Below, one piece after another: positions 33,306 through 43,615 of a stretch of 64,000 nucleotides of DNA (its first letter is position 1; each line of letters begins with the position of its first letter). The DNA is from Tenrec ecaudatus (taxonomy: Eukaryota > Chordata > Mammalia > Afrosoricida > Tenrecidae). The stretch covers positions 132,074,258 to 132,138,257 of the forward strand of contig NC_134536.1 of NCBI RefSeq assembly GCF_050624435.1, read 5' to 3'. The translations under genes were made by a program, and so were the position numbers. The notes beneath the pieces are model-generated. The model ran no database searches. It was not told the DNA's origin and saw only the letters and a list, made by a program, of their open reading frames with translations.

Positions 33306-34690
33306 CCCAGAGATTGTCAGTAGGTAGAAAGTCTTAAAAGCAAAATGCTCTTTACTGACTCCCTAAACTGCTACCTTTTAAAGAGGGCATTTCAGAGCTT
33401 GATATCCAGATGTTATTTTGTTAACCAGGTATATTTATCACAAGAAAGAGAAGGCATCAGTATCTCTTTCCACACAAACGTGTAATAACCAAGAACTTAA
33501 GAACTCGGTGGGGCATAATCATACGTGTTCATTGCTCACGTAACAAATCGAGACAACTGCGGCTTGGCTGGTTTGCTCCACCTGTCTGGAGGTCAGCTGG
33601 GGTTCCTTAGGCTGGAATCAACTGGTGCAGCTCTTCTCTGATCAACATGTCTCTGATTCTCTCCCTCCAACCATCAGGCTAGCATAGGTACCCCAAACAT
33701 GCATGCATGTGGAAATTCACGAGGCTCCTTAAACTATGCCAATATTCAGTCGACAACAGAGAACAATTTTTGTATCACCTCTGAGTCCGAAACTTGACTC
33801 TCAGCTGTTGGTGGCACTTAACATCTAAGCAGGCAGGTGTGTTTTGCAGCGCGTGCCCCTGTGTGATAAATATAAAAGGGACAGAGGACTGGAGTGTGAG
33901 TTTGCCTGTTAGGGCTATTTTCTGCGGACAGTAATAAACATCCTATAATAGCGTGCAAAAAACAAGGCAGTAGTCTTTTCTCTTCCACGTAAATATGGAG
34001 GTGAACATCCTCAAGAGTTGCTCTAGCGACTTGGATGCATAAAGATTATAGGCTCCATCATCTCCCTTCTCCATTACCCTCGTGTATGAAAAGTTAACAC
34101 AAAAATGTCCTCTCTCCACAACATTGCTTTGAAATGACCGAACCTGAGAGAAAACACCTCTGCCTCCTTGTCACCTTACAAATATCACAGGATGAGATCT
34201 AGGGTGGTAACCTCATTTGTGCATCCAGAATCCTAGCTGCAAGGGAGTCTGGTAAAAGGGAGTTCTCAGCTCTCTAGCTTCCATCTTGGAAGAAAAGAAA
34301 AACTGAGAATGACCGCTAAGGCCAACCAACTGTGTGCGCCGTACTCCGTAAAGAAGGAAGGGGCATTCCAAGAGGAGGAGAGCATGTTTGCACAGGAAAA
34401 GGTTCCCAAGAAGTATCTTGGGTTTAAAGAATCATGATCCCTTGGAAAGATGGCAGAGTCCAATGTGCTCAGGGAATGGCTGCCCCTTCTCACCTCCCTC
34501 ACAAACATCATGGCATTGGACCTTTTCTACGGAGCAGCTAGAAAGGGGGTAGATTTTTTTTTTTAACCAGGTTGCCATCATTCATCACTCATGCCCTAGG
34601 TGGCCAGGAAGAGAAAAGACCAGATCAGGGAAATAGAGAATAAGGCATTTTAGTGTATCACCACCATCTTCCTTAACCCTCCCACGTGGG
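33306..34690. other. Unclassified interval
   Basis: No gene, RNA or repeat I can support across about 1.4 kb. A poly-T run lies at about 34553. Confidence 0.4.
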
Positions 34691-34694
34691 ACTC

Positions 34695-34930
34695 TCTACC
34701 TCAGAGAGGTACAAATAAATACGGCAGCGCATACGTTATTAAATGTAATTACACTGTTACTTATAAGTGCAATGAAATACTCTGGGCATTTTTATAACGT
34801 AATTTGAGGTGTGACGCGTGCAGCAACGGCATTAACCTTTAATCATAGTTCCTTCCCTCCGAAGTGCAGTAATGATCCTATTAATTAGTAATGAAATGAT
34901 TAAATAGGAATTGAAGTCATGAGATCAAGA
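34695..34930. promoter_or_regulatory. Candidate conserved non-coding island
   Basis: Repeat-free and AT-rich with clustered homeodomain-like cores: 'gttattaaatgtaattacac', 'cattaacctttaatcatag', and the dense run 'ctattaattagtaatgaaat' continuing 'gattaaatagg'. Isolated CpGs survive ('acggcagcgcatacg', 'gtgacgcgtgc'), which is unusual in a decaying mammalian background. Function is inferred, not shown. Confidence 0.4.
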
Positions 34931-35925
34931 TTCCTCTCACTCTGCCGCCCCCACCCTAGGATCTAAACGTGGCTTTTTGACGCACCCCCTCCTCAAAGAA
35001 AACATATCCCAGGATGTGGTGTGTTTGTGTTCCTCCCTCTCTAGGGATCAGGCTGGAAAGCGGACAGGGTGAGTGTTGTGTAATGTGAGATATGCAGAAT
35101 GCAGCCTTAGGTTGCTTGTTTGTGGCTCTGACAGACTGATAATCGCTCCTACTTCGTCCAGTGAAGTGAAATGAGTTATGAACTTCTCAATAGTGCTTGG
35201 GTCATCCTCTAATAGGCTCAGCCCTCGTGGTTTGATTTTCCTCACAGCCTGGCCCAGCCTCCCAACTCCCAGCCAGAATCTGAAATAGGCTTTTCAAAAT
35301 ACATTCACCACCCATTCCCTTGTGGGACCAGAGCCCCATACACTGCTTCCATGCTCTGGAACCACCCAGCCATTCTCCTGTGGTTCTGTCGAGCTCAGGA
35401 GTCCCACTGTCTGTCTGGAAATGCTGGAAGCACTCGAGAAATGAAAGGGAATCTCTGGGCTCCTAGTGAACCCTATCAAATTCACTCACATTTTAATACT
35501 GGACCAGCAATCACTGCAGTAATTGAACAGGGTCTAGGGACCCTCTGAAGAAACACACCAGCTTCAGTGTATGGCGAGGGTGCTTAGAAGGCTTGCTGGA
35601 GAAGGTGAAATTCAAGCTGAGATTTTCAGGAGACGTGACGCTGACCAAATAAAGAAAGGGGTAGGGACCAGTATTCCAAATTTAGGATGTCTTATGTGTG
35701 TGGCGCAGTGTCTCATGATTCAGTGCTTCCCCAAGTTGGTGGGGCGGGGCTGGAACCATCCAGAGGGGACTGAAAAACAGATGCCTACATGCTATCCTGG
35801 ATTATTGGCTGCAGTACAAACGTTTTTCATTGTCAGGGGGTGCTGAGTAATTAGTTTATGCGAATCTATGTTCTATAATGATATCTTTTATCCAATACAA
35901 TGCTCCCCCCCCCCACTAGGAGACA
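34931..35925. other. Non-repeat interval
   Basis: No gene found. Around 35090-35220 the text looks unlike decayed repeat and might be conserved. A C-run lies near 35904-35916. Confidence 0.35.
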
Positions 35926-36245
35926 CTGGGGGTTCGGTAGTAGAATCCTCACCTTCTGTGTTAGAGAGCCGGCCTTGCTTCCCTGCTAACACACCTCACT
36001 ATCCATCGTCAGTGGAGGGTTCTCTGTGCCTGTGATGCTGAACAGGTCTCAGCGGCACTTCCAGACTCGGACAGCCAAGAAGGAAAAGCCTGATGATCTC
36101 TTTCCCAGGACTAACCAACGGCAACCTTTTGGATCACAGCAGTTGACCCACAGTTGATTCCGGAGATGGTACAGAAGTGGACAGGGGTTTCTTCTCATGC
36201 AAATGGAATCCCAAGAGTTAGGCGCCGACTTGATAGGAGCTGAAG
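35926..36245 (+). mobile_element. Composite SINE: tRNA-Gly-like head and RTE body
   Basis: The head 'gggttcggtagtagaatcct' followed by 'caccttctgtgttagagagc' mirrors the start of tRNA-Gly (ggttcagtggtagaattc order). The body 'tgatgctgaacaggtctcag' and 'cttccagactcggacagcc' match the RTE 5' leader. The end near 36215-36245 ('ttaggcgccgacttgatag') is an altered RTE 3' tail. Partner of 3131-3440. Confidence 0.65.
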
Positions 36246-36317
36246 ACGATCACCATTCACCCTGCCTGGCCATAAAACCTACCGTGTCGAGAAGCTGTCA
36301 GTGCCAGCCATTATTCG

Positions 36318-36480
36318 TGGCACCCCACTGCTGTCAGTGGATTCTGACTCATAGTAATAATGGGGTAGAGCTGCCTCAGAGGTTTCCCAAGGCTGCAAAT
36401 CTGTACAGAAATAGACTGTTACATCTTCTTTCCCCCATGGAGAGCTGGTAAGTTGAAGCAGTCAACCTTTCAATTAGGAA
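36318..36480 (-). mobile_element. AfroSINE, antisense
   Basis: 'cagtggattctgactcatag' (tail) and 'atctgtacagaaatagactg' with 'catcttctttcccccatgga' give the reverse-oriented body. Confidence 0.85.
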
Positions 36481-36840
36481 CTGAGTGCATAACAATGGCC
36501 ACATCCGGATTCTCTCTGTTCAAGGAGAGCATCCTGCTCACCTGTGGGGAGCCAGCACAGGTAGTTCCTGACTCTTGAGTCAAGGCTTCCTGGTTCATGC
36601 CACTTCCAAACGCTGTGGGTTTGGTTTCTGTAGCAGGTGTCTTTGGGCAGCAACATGTGGTTCCCGTCAATGACTCACAACGTCCTCTTCTCCAGCATTC
36701 CTTGTCCTGGGTGTCCTTGATTTGCACATCTTCTCTTGCTCCTCTCTGCTTGGACCACATCTTTAACTTGGGTCAACCAGCTCTCCCAGTCTGCTTTGTC
36801 CAACTCGAAGAAGCAATTAAGATCATGCCATAGTATGTTT
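36481..36840. other. Unclassified interval
   Basis: No gene or repeat recognised. Confidence 0.4.
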
Positions 36841-37036
36841 GGAGTCCCTGGTGCAAATGGATAACACAGTTGGCTGCAAACGAAGCAGTTGAAGGTTCAA
36901 GTTCATCCAGACGTGCCTGGGAAGGAAGTCTGACATTGTGCTTCCAACAACAACAACAACAAGAAACACATCCATTGGAAACCCTGTAGAGCACAGCTGT
37001 TTTCACACACCCGGGTTTCCCACGGGTAGGAATCAC
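36841..37036 (+). mobile_element. AfroSINE with internal (CAA)n
   Basis: 'ggagtccctggtgcaaatgg' begins it. A (CAA)n run (about 36944-36961) sits in the middle of the body, where the related text would read 'cttcc...aaa', and the SINE text resumes with 'ccattggaaaccctgtagag'. The run is the type normally found at RTE/SINE 3' ends. Confidence 0.8.
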
Positions 37037-37255
37037 TTTGAGGACCCTAGAACACCATAAAACCCACAGGCATTACTCTCCACGTGCCCGTCCAGTCCCA
37101 CACCGAGCCTCTGGCCTGACACAGCTCTGGGATATCTGCTCTTCTGAATTCTTCAAGAATGATTAGACTTCCAAAGAGGTCAGATTTTAGTGAAGTTACA
37201 AGTTCATCTGCTTTCATGGAGAGATTTAAAAATAATAAGGACTTAAACAACATGG

Positions 37256-37463
37256 GAGCAGCCTCTGGTGGTATAAATACTTAAGTGTTACCAGCTGAAA
37301 GCTGGGTCATTCAAGTCCCCTTAGCGGTGCCTTACAGACAGGTCTGGTGGTCGGCGTCAGACAGACTCCAGCTTTGAAAACCCAATGGAGCACAGTTCGG
37401 CTCTGCATGCACACTTGGGGCTGCCATGAGTTGGGACTGAGCAGAGGCAACTAACAACAACAC
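37256..37463 (+). mobile_element. AfroSINE with RTE-like tail
   Basis: Head 'gcctctggtggtataaatac', middle 'gaaaacccaatggagcacag', end 'agaggcaactaacaacaaca'. The final 'ctaacaacaaca' matches the RTE tail and supports RTE-driven mobilisation. Confidence 0.85.
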
Positions 37464-37665
37464 ACATCATCTATTTTTCTCTTGCATAGAACTCTTCTTA
37501 CCCATAATCATTAGGGACTCAGACTTCTTCCATTTTGTTTCTCTGCCAGCCTTAACATGGGCTTCCATCTCATGCTTCAACATGCAAGCCCTCCTTGAAA
37601 GGCCATGTCTCATAATTTCTACACATCACTTCTGCTCACCTACCCATGGCCCACACATATAGTTA
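37464..37665. other. Unclassified interval
   Basis: Nothing recognised. Confidence 0.4.
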
Positions 37666-37720
37666 TACAATGGGGTACCCAAGAAACACACATAGTTATA
37701 CAATGGGGTATCCAAGAAAT
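37657..37720. repeat. About 32-bp tandem duplication of the mariner end
   Basis: 'catagttatacaatggggta' appears twice, the second time with the following C changed to T, each followed by 'ccaagaaa'. The duplication covers the TA and the terminal repeat. Confidence 0.85.
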
Positions 37721-38604
37721 ATCAGATTTTTGTTTTTGTTGTTTTTTTTAACTAAGCAACCTTATCACATTCAAATTACTCTCCATTACATTTAATACAT
37801 TTGTCAAATCTGTGATTCATTCTTGGAAACATATTTCAAACTCATCTGTTTGGATAGTCAATGGCACCTCCCTCATGTTTTCCTTAACCTTGTCTACGTC
37901 CTCAAATTGCTGTCCTTTCATGTCCTTCTTCATTCGCAGAAACAAAAAGAAGTCACAGGGAGTGAGGTCAGGTGAGTCAGGTGTGGGGGGCAAGATAAGG
38001 CATGCTGGTTTTTTGCCAAAATATGGCGCACTGAGATGGCTGCATAAGCAGGTGTATTGTTGTGGTGGCAAACCCAGTCCCCCATCTGTCACAAATCTGG
38101 CCTTTTTTTGTCATACACTGTTACACAATCTTTTCAGAACCTCTAAAGAGAAAGCTTTGCTAACAGTCTGACCTGGTGGAATGAACTCCAAATGCATGAC
38201 ATTTTCATCCTTCAGGAAGTTGACATCCAGAGCGAGATTTGTCATCAACCAACATTTCACCTTTTGGGAAATGAGAAAACCACTCCTGCACTGGAGATTT
38301 TCCCATAGTGCTGTCCTTGTAAGCTGTGTTCAACATGACATCCAGTTCTGTGGCATTTTTCCCGAGCTGGAAACAAAATTTCCCAGCCACATGCTGTTCT
38401 CTTAAAGCGGCCATCACAAAAATTGAAGTTTGAGTGAAGCTGCTTTTAAGAAAAACATCACTGTGACCAGAGGGAACCTTCCCAGGTGACACCATTGGGT
38501 CCACTAAACCAGAGTGAGTTGCTTGATGCTCTCCTAGCAGGAAACAATGCGTTCTAAAAAAGCCCCAGCCAGTGGAGCTTTTTTCCATTTTGTGGGGCAC
38601 TCAA
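37668..38604 (-). mobile_element. Mariner element, copy 3 (internal deletion, duplicated end)
   Basis: Read on the minus strand it starts near 38604 ('ttgagtgccccacaaaatgg') and ends at 37668 ('ggggtaccccattg'-type terminus), with TA next to each end. The relic shows KGEMLVDDKSRSGC near 38240, then DENVMHLEFIPPG, and SPDLTPCDFFLF near 37960. The jump from DEN to MHLEF is the same deletion as in copies 1 and 2. The left terminus is duplicated in tandem (about 37657-37720). Length 937 bp. Confidence 0.88.
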
Positions 38605-38837
38605 TAACCAGATGCACAGGAGCTTGGCAATCTATTCTGGGGACCATGTGTGCCAACTATAAAATGCACTTCATACAAGAGGGCAAAAAGATTTAGGGGC
38701 GGGGTGGAGATAAGTAGTCCATTCACCATAATCTTAATAACTCGGGAGCTATGGGTCTCCCGGGGCTGATCAAGATGCCAGGAGACCTCATAATGTGCGT
38801 GTAGCTTCTCAGCCTCCATCCCCCTTCCCTGCTTTGG
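38605..38837. other. Unclassified interval
   Basis: Nothing recognised. Confidence 0.4.
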
Positions 38838-39020
38838 TCATTAATTCATTCAAAATGTATTGAGCAGTCCCAAAGTGCTAAGCTCTGGGGCTTGGTAACT
38901 GATTCAGAGACAGTCCTTCTCCAGAAGTTTTCCATTATTGATGACATAAACAAGGGATGAGCAAACTAATTGCAATGCTAATTTGAAAATGAGAAGTGTC
39001 CTAAGAAGGGTGCAGATACA
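38838..39020 (-). repeat. L2 LINE 3' relic
   Basis: 'ttcattcaaaatgtattgag' and 'gtgctaagctctggggcttg' match the antisense L2 3' end. Confidence 0.6.
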
Positions 39021-39554
39021 GGGCCCAGGAATTCCCGGCACAGCCATTCTCTCTCTGGGAGGAGGGAAGAGACTTCGCTTCAGGTTTAATCTGGGCTGTG
39101 GAGATCAAGCATGCTTTGGAAAGTTAGAGATTAGGCAGGGGACCACTTCACTTTGCTTGAGGCAGCTTTTAGCAAGACTCCGGGTACTCCGGATCGTACC
39201 TGCAGCTAAGAAACCGGACACAGCAAAAGCAGGAACGAAGGGAAGCTCCAAAAAACTCCGGCGCTTGGGACATAGCTGCCTTTTCTTTTGAATCGTGACT
39301 CCACAATACTTTAGCTATTTTAAATCATGTCATTAAGGTGACATTAATTATAAGTCACCATGCTGTGAAACCATCCTCACTACGCACTTTCAAAAGAGTT
39401 CCTCGCTTGACACCGACACTCCGTGCCCCTTAAGCAAAAAATTCTTCCTCTCCAACTCCCCCGAGTCTCTGTCACCACACTTCCATCTTTCTCTCTTTGC
39501 AGTTGTCTGTTATAGATTTTTTTTATCCACACAATTGAGTGCTCCTGCTGCACG
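39021..39554. other. Non-repeat interval with AT-rich core
   Basis: No gene. The core 39300-39365 ('atcatgtcattaaggtgaca', 'ttaattataagtcaccatgc') holds closely spaced ATTA cores and is repeat-free. Confidence 0.3.
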
Positions 39555-39665
39555 ATGGTAGCAAGAGGAAGCGTAGTGGGACTGGTGCAGGACATGACAG
39601 TGCTTCGCTCTGTTGTGCACAGGGTCGCTATGGGTCAGAACCAACTCCATGGCATCTCCCAACCC
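39555..39665 (+). mobile_element. RTE or SINE 3' end fragment
   Basis: 'gtgcttcgctctgttgtgca' and 'ggtcgctatgggtcagaacc' followed by 'atggcatctcccaacccc' are the shared RTE/SINE terminus. Confidence 0.75.
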
Positions 39666-39867
39666 CAAGACAGTTTATACACAGTTTAGGAAGGAGGAGT
39701 CTCCAGTTAGTTATTTAACTTTAAAACCCTGCCAGGGCTGGATTGAAGCAAGATTGGTTCCTCAGTGGGCCCAGGACCAGCTTATAAAAACTCTCCTTGT
39801 GTGCCGCTGGCCAGGAGAGCTGTCCTCTCCCGCAGAAGGACATCCATATATACGTTTTCTTTGGTGG

Positions 39868-41545
39868 TAGTGTGTGTGGATCAGCCACCACCCATCCTAT
39901 GCTGGTTTGGGTGTTGCTGTGACTTTCTAAGCTGTGCCACCAATATTTCAAATACCAGCAAGGTCACCCATGGCTTATGTATTTGAGTAGAGTGTCCAGA
40001 CTAAAATCAGTCTAGGAAGAAGGAATAAGCAGCCCAGTCCTGAGGCATTGACCACGGAAAACTCTATGAATAGCAGTGGAACACTGTCTGACAAGAGTGC
40101 CAGAAAGCGAGCCCAGCAGGCACTCAAAATATGACTTGGGAGGAGATGCCTAACCAAATTAGCATAAAAGAACAGAGCAAAGCTTTCAGGATCTTCATTT
40201 GCTGATGGGGCAGGACTCACGATGAGAAGACACCGCCTCAGATATTTATTAATACTTGGATCCTATAAGGTATGAATACAGGAAATTTGAAAATCATCCC
40301 AAATAAAATAGAATATGTAAAGCTTGCTATCCCAGGAATTAGGGTGCTGGAATGAACTGGTGTTCGCTATTCTGAGTCAGAAAATCACACGGTTTACTCT
40401 TCTAGGAATGATAAATTCAGGAGAAATGGTGTCACATTCATCATCAAACAGAATATTTCAAGATCTATCCTGAAGCACAGTGCTGTCTGTAATAGGATAA
40501 TAAATATTTCTGCAAGGAAGTCCCATTAATACTATTATTCACATTCTCATGCCAAACACTAAATCAAATGATGAAAACATTAAAGAATTCTACCAATGTT
40601 TCCAGTCCAAAATGAAAGTTGGGATAAAGAGGAAGGATCAGTAGTTGGAAAATATAGACTTGATGATAGAAATGAAGCTGGAATTTATCTAACGGAATTT
40701 TGCAAGACCTGTGACTTCTTCATTGCAAATACCCCCTTTTTTAACAACAAAACTGGCAACTACATACATTAACCTCATCAGGTGGAACACACCACAATCA
40801 AATCCACTACATCTATGGAAAGAAGCAATGTCGAAACTCAATATCATCAGCCAAAATCATGTCAGAGGTTCCCTGGGGAACAGACCATCCAGTGCTCATA
40901 TATAAGTTCAGATTGAAGACGAAGAAGATTACAGCAAATCCATGAAAGATACCTTTCCCTTTTGAGTGGCCCCTAACTGAATGTGGAGACTCTCTCAAGA
41001 ATAGATTTGAAGCACAAAAGACTAGTGACTGAAGACCAGATGCATTGTGGGATGACACCAAGGACATGATCCACAGAGAAAGCAAAAGGTCATTTAAAAG
41101 ACAGGAAATTAAAAAAACGATCAAGGAGAAGGTCAGAGGAGACGCCGAAATTTGCTGTTAAACAGAAAGTAGCTCAAACAAATGGAAGAAATGATGAGGT
41201 GAGAGAGCTGAACAGAACATGGGGAAAAGACCTGGAGTTTGAAACCCTAAGGGGAGCGGCAGGCTCAGCATTTCTCGAGACGAAGAACTAAGAAAAAATT
41301 GAACCTACAAGTTCTAATATCAACGGACTCTATGGGGAAAAATCTATTTCGTGTAGCATTCAAAGACTACATGATGAAATGTAGTCACTCTACCAAAAAT
41401 AATCACTCTACATGTAATCACTTTAAGAGGGATCGATACTCATGGAAATCACAGGCAATAAAAAGGACATACTGCACTGGGGCAAATCTGCTCCCAAAGT
41501 CGTCTTTGAAGTGGTCAAGAGCAAGGTTGTTAGTCCTAAGGTGAA
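39868..41545 (+). mobile_element. RTE LINE with 5' leader and endonuclease
   Basis: The most complete 5' part in the window. The leader ('atttcaaataccagcaaggt', 'gagtgtccagactaaaatca', 'gaacactgtctgacaagagt') is the region shared with the composite SINEs. Endonuclease text follows ('caagatctatcctgaagcac', 'gaaggatcagtagttggaaa', 'cggaattttgcaagacctgt'), then the linker to about 41345 and a short C-terminal piece at 41480-41545. Most of the reverse transcriptase is missing. Broken frames throughout. Confidence 0.85.
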
Positions 41546-42360
41546 TAGAAGAAAAACTGGAATGGGAAAAGCTACGGGCCCAAGCTCTGAAAGGGGAGAC
41601 TCCAAAGATGAGTAGTGAACCGTGTCAGAAGCCTGACGAGAGAGAGCAGATTGCTGGTATGATGCTAGAGAAAGACATGCATTGAACACAGCACAGTTGG
41701 CTGCCATCTTTGAGCAGAGCACCAACATTCCCAACTCTGTGGAGAATCCAATGAGCAAGAGATTCAGTTGCTAAGCAACGTGTCTACTACCATCGTTTCC
41801 TAAAACTGAGGTCCACTTTCTCTGAGGACTTAGACTGGTCATTTATTTTTAATCCAGTTTTCATTCCGGTTCATCAAAACCTTAACAATTCAGATCTGTT
41901 CTCTTTTGCTTCCTGGGCCATGACTGAACCAGCATGATCTTGTTTGAAGCCCTGGTTGATGTCAAAAGCCATGCTCCTTACATCCCTGTCTCCAGAGAGA
42001 TTCAACAGAGACTATCAGAATCCAACAATAGGAACCTCTCTGTGGATGCCCAATACCATTCTCCTGGCTTCTTGATTAAAGTCTCTCCTCCCTTCACTGG
42101 TATACCTCTCATTTACTGGTTTCTCCATCCTCTGTCCTATGTGGGTTTTGCCTCCTTAGCTCACTTCCTCCTCAACATTTTCACTTCTTTGCCTTCCATC
42201 CTGCCAATTTGCTTAATCTCCTAGTCATCTTCCAATTTCTCTCCCCTCCCCTGGCCCCACCCTCTAGCTTTCTTCTCTCCCACCCTCTCCTGTCCTCTTT
42301 GCCAGGCCATGTTCTTCAGACAGCTCATTAAAGAAATTGTTGACCTGAATTCTTTATTCC
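41546..42360. other. Unclassified interval
   Basis: 41546-41765 shows some codon-like text (for example EREQIAGMMLEK in one frame) with stops on either side, too short to call. 42050-42330 is pyrimidine-rich. No gene. Confidence 0.3.
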
Positions 42361-42439
42361 AATACATCTATAATTATGCTCCCCAGGAAACTCTGGGGAT
42401 TCAAAACAGGCTCTTCATCTATTCCAGATGAATCAAAAA

Positions 42440-42640
42440 CAACTCCCAAGAAAGCAGTTTAATAGCCACGATTAGAAAGGCGCTGCTCAGCCATCCATGG
42501 GAAATACACCGAGCCCCGTTCACCTTCCTGATATCAGTGCTCAGAGACATCAAAGGTCCCCTCCAACATGCGCAAAGCTTTAGAGTCTAATTTCGTTTCC
42601 CCAGGTCATTAATTGGATGAGAAGGTAGCTGTTACATTTT
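42440..42640. promoter_or_regulatory. Candidate conserved non-coding segment
   Basis: Repeat-free stretch with a TCF/LEF-like 'acatcaaagg', a homeodomain-like 'gtcattaattggatg' and intact CpGs ('cacgattagaaaggcgctgc'). No coding frame. A weak candidate from base patterns alone. Confidence 0.28.
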
Positions 42641-42833
42641 GGGAAAAGGATTCCTTTGACCTCTCCCTCTTTCCTCTGGGCTGGAGGGCCCTGCTCAGCG
42701 CCCCAAGACAGTCTATTTCTCACCAGGTGCAGAGATCACAGGTACTCATGACAAGGGCTATGTGTGTTTGTGTGTGTTGGTGTTCATTTCAGCCCAAGGT
42801 CAGAGACATCCACCTTCACTTCTCTGTCTATGT

Positions 42834-43054
42834 CAAGCATCCTCAAACTACGGCCCGCGGGCCACATGTGACCCGCTGAGGACATTTATCTGGCCCGCCA
42901 GGTGTTTTTGCCCCATTTGTCTTTTTACTTCAAAATAAGATATGTGCAGTGTGCATAGGAATTTGTTCATAGTTTTTTTTTTTAAACTAAAGTCTGGCCC
43001 TCCAACGGGTCTGAGGGACAGTGGACTGGCCTCCCTGTTTAAAAAAGACCCCTG
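42834..43054 (-). mobile_element. hAT MITE (non-SPIN family), copy 3
   Basis: 'atcctcaaactacggcccgc' at the left and 'ctgtttaaaaaagacccctg' at the right are the inverted ends in antisense order. Flanks gtctatgt (42826-42833) and ttctatgt (43055-43062) agree at seven of eight bases, an hAT target duplication. Confidence 0.9.
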
Positions 43055-43394
43055 TTCTATGTTGTCCCTCCTTCTGCCCTTGTTCCTTTGTACAGACCAT
43101 AGGGTACACAGCACGGGATTTCCCTTTACCCTGGGAACTGCATGAAGCAGCTATTGGTTCTAATGGAGAAACCTGTGAGGTCAGAACTCTCTACTCATTT
43201 CCTGTGCAGAGGGTACTTTCCACGTTTACCCTGGAGGAGGGCATTGCTGAGCAACTTTTGGAGGGAGGCCTCCCCAACCCAGCATCCTATACGAATTGAA
43301 TCTCCTTTTTCCAAATCCCATTTGCCCTGCCAATGAGAATAGCTCAGGTGTGGATTCTATTGAACATACCCAGCATTACTTGAAGCGTTCATGG

Positions 43395-43615
43395 AAACAA
43401 GTTCTGATTCAATAAGCCTGAGATGGGACCTGAAACTTTGCATTTCAACATCTTCTGTAGGGTTGTTGCTGTCTTGCTCTCAAGTGTGATCTAGAAACCA
43501 GCCACACGCGGATCACCTGGCAACATTGTGCAAGTGCAGAGCCTCAGGCCTCACCCCCAACCCACTGGTTCAGAATCTGCTTCCTATTAAGACCCTCAGG
43601 CAATTCACATGAACT
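43395..43615 (+). mobile_element. hAT-Charlie MER5-type relic, two pieces
   Basis: 'gattcaataagcctgagatg' and later 'gcggatcacctggcaacatt' with 'ctggttcagaatctgcttcc' are MER5-like phrases, apparently from two overlapping copies. Old mammal-wide DNA transposon. Confidence 0.6.

Noticed and set aside
35926..35995. Possible tRNA-Gly gene
   Set aside because: B-box is degraded and the RTE-like body follows directly.
37817..38092. Minus-strand frame with SPDLTPCDFFLF as a possible live transposase
   Set aside because: It is a fragment of mariner copy 3, which lacks about a third of the enzyme and has frameshifts.
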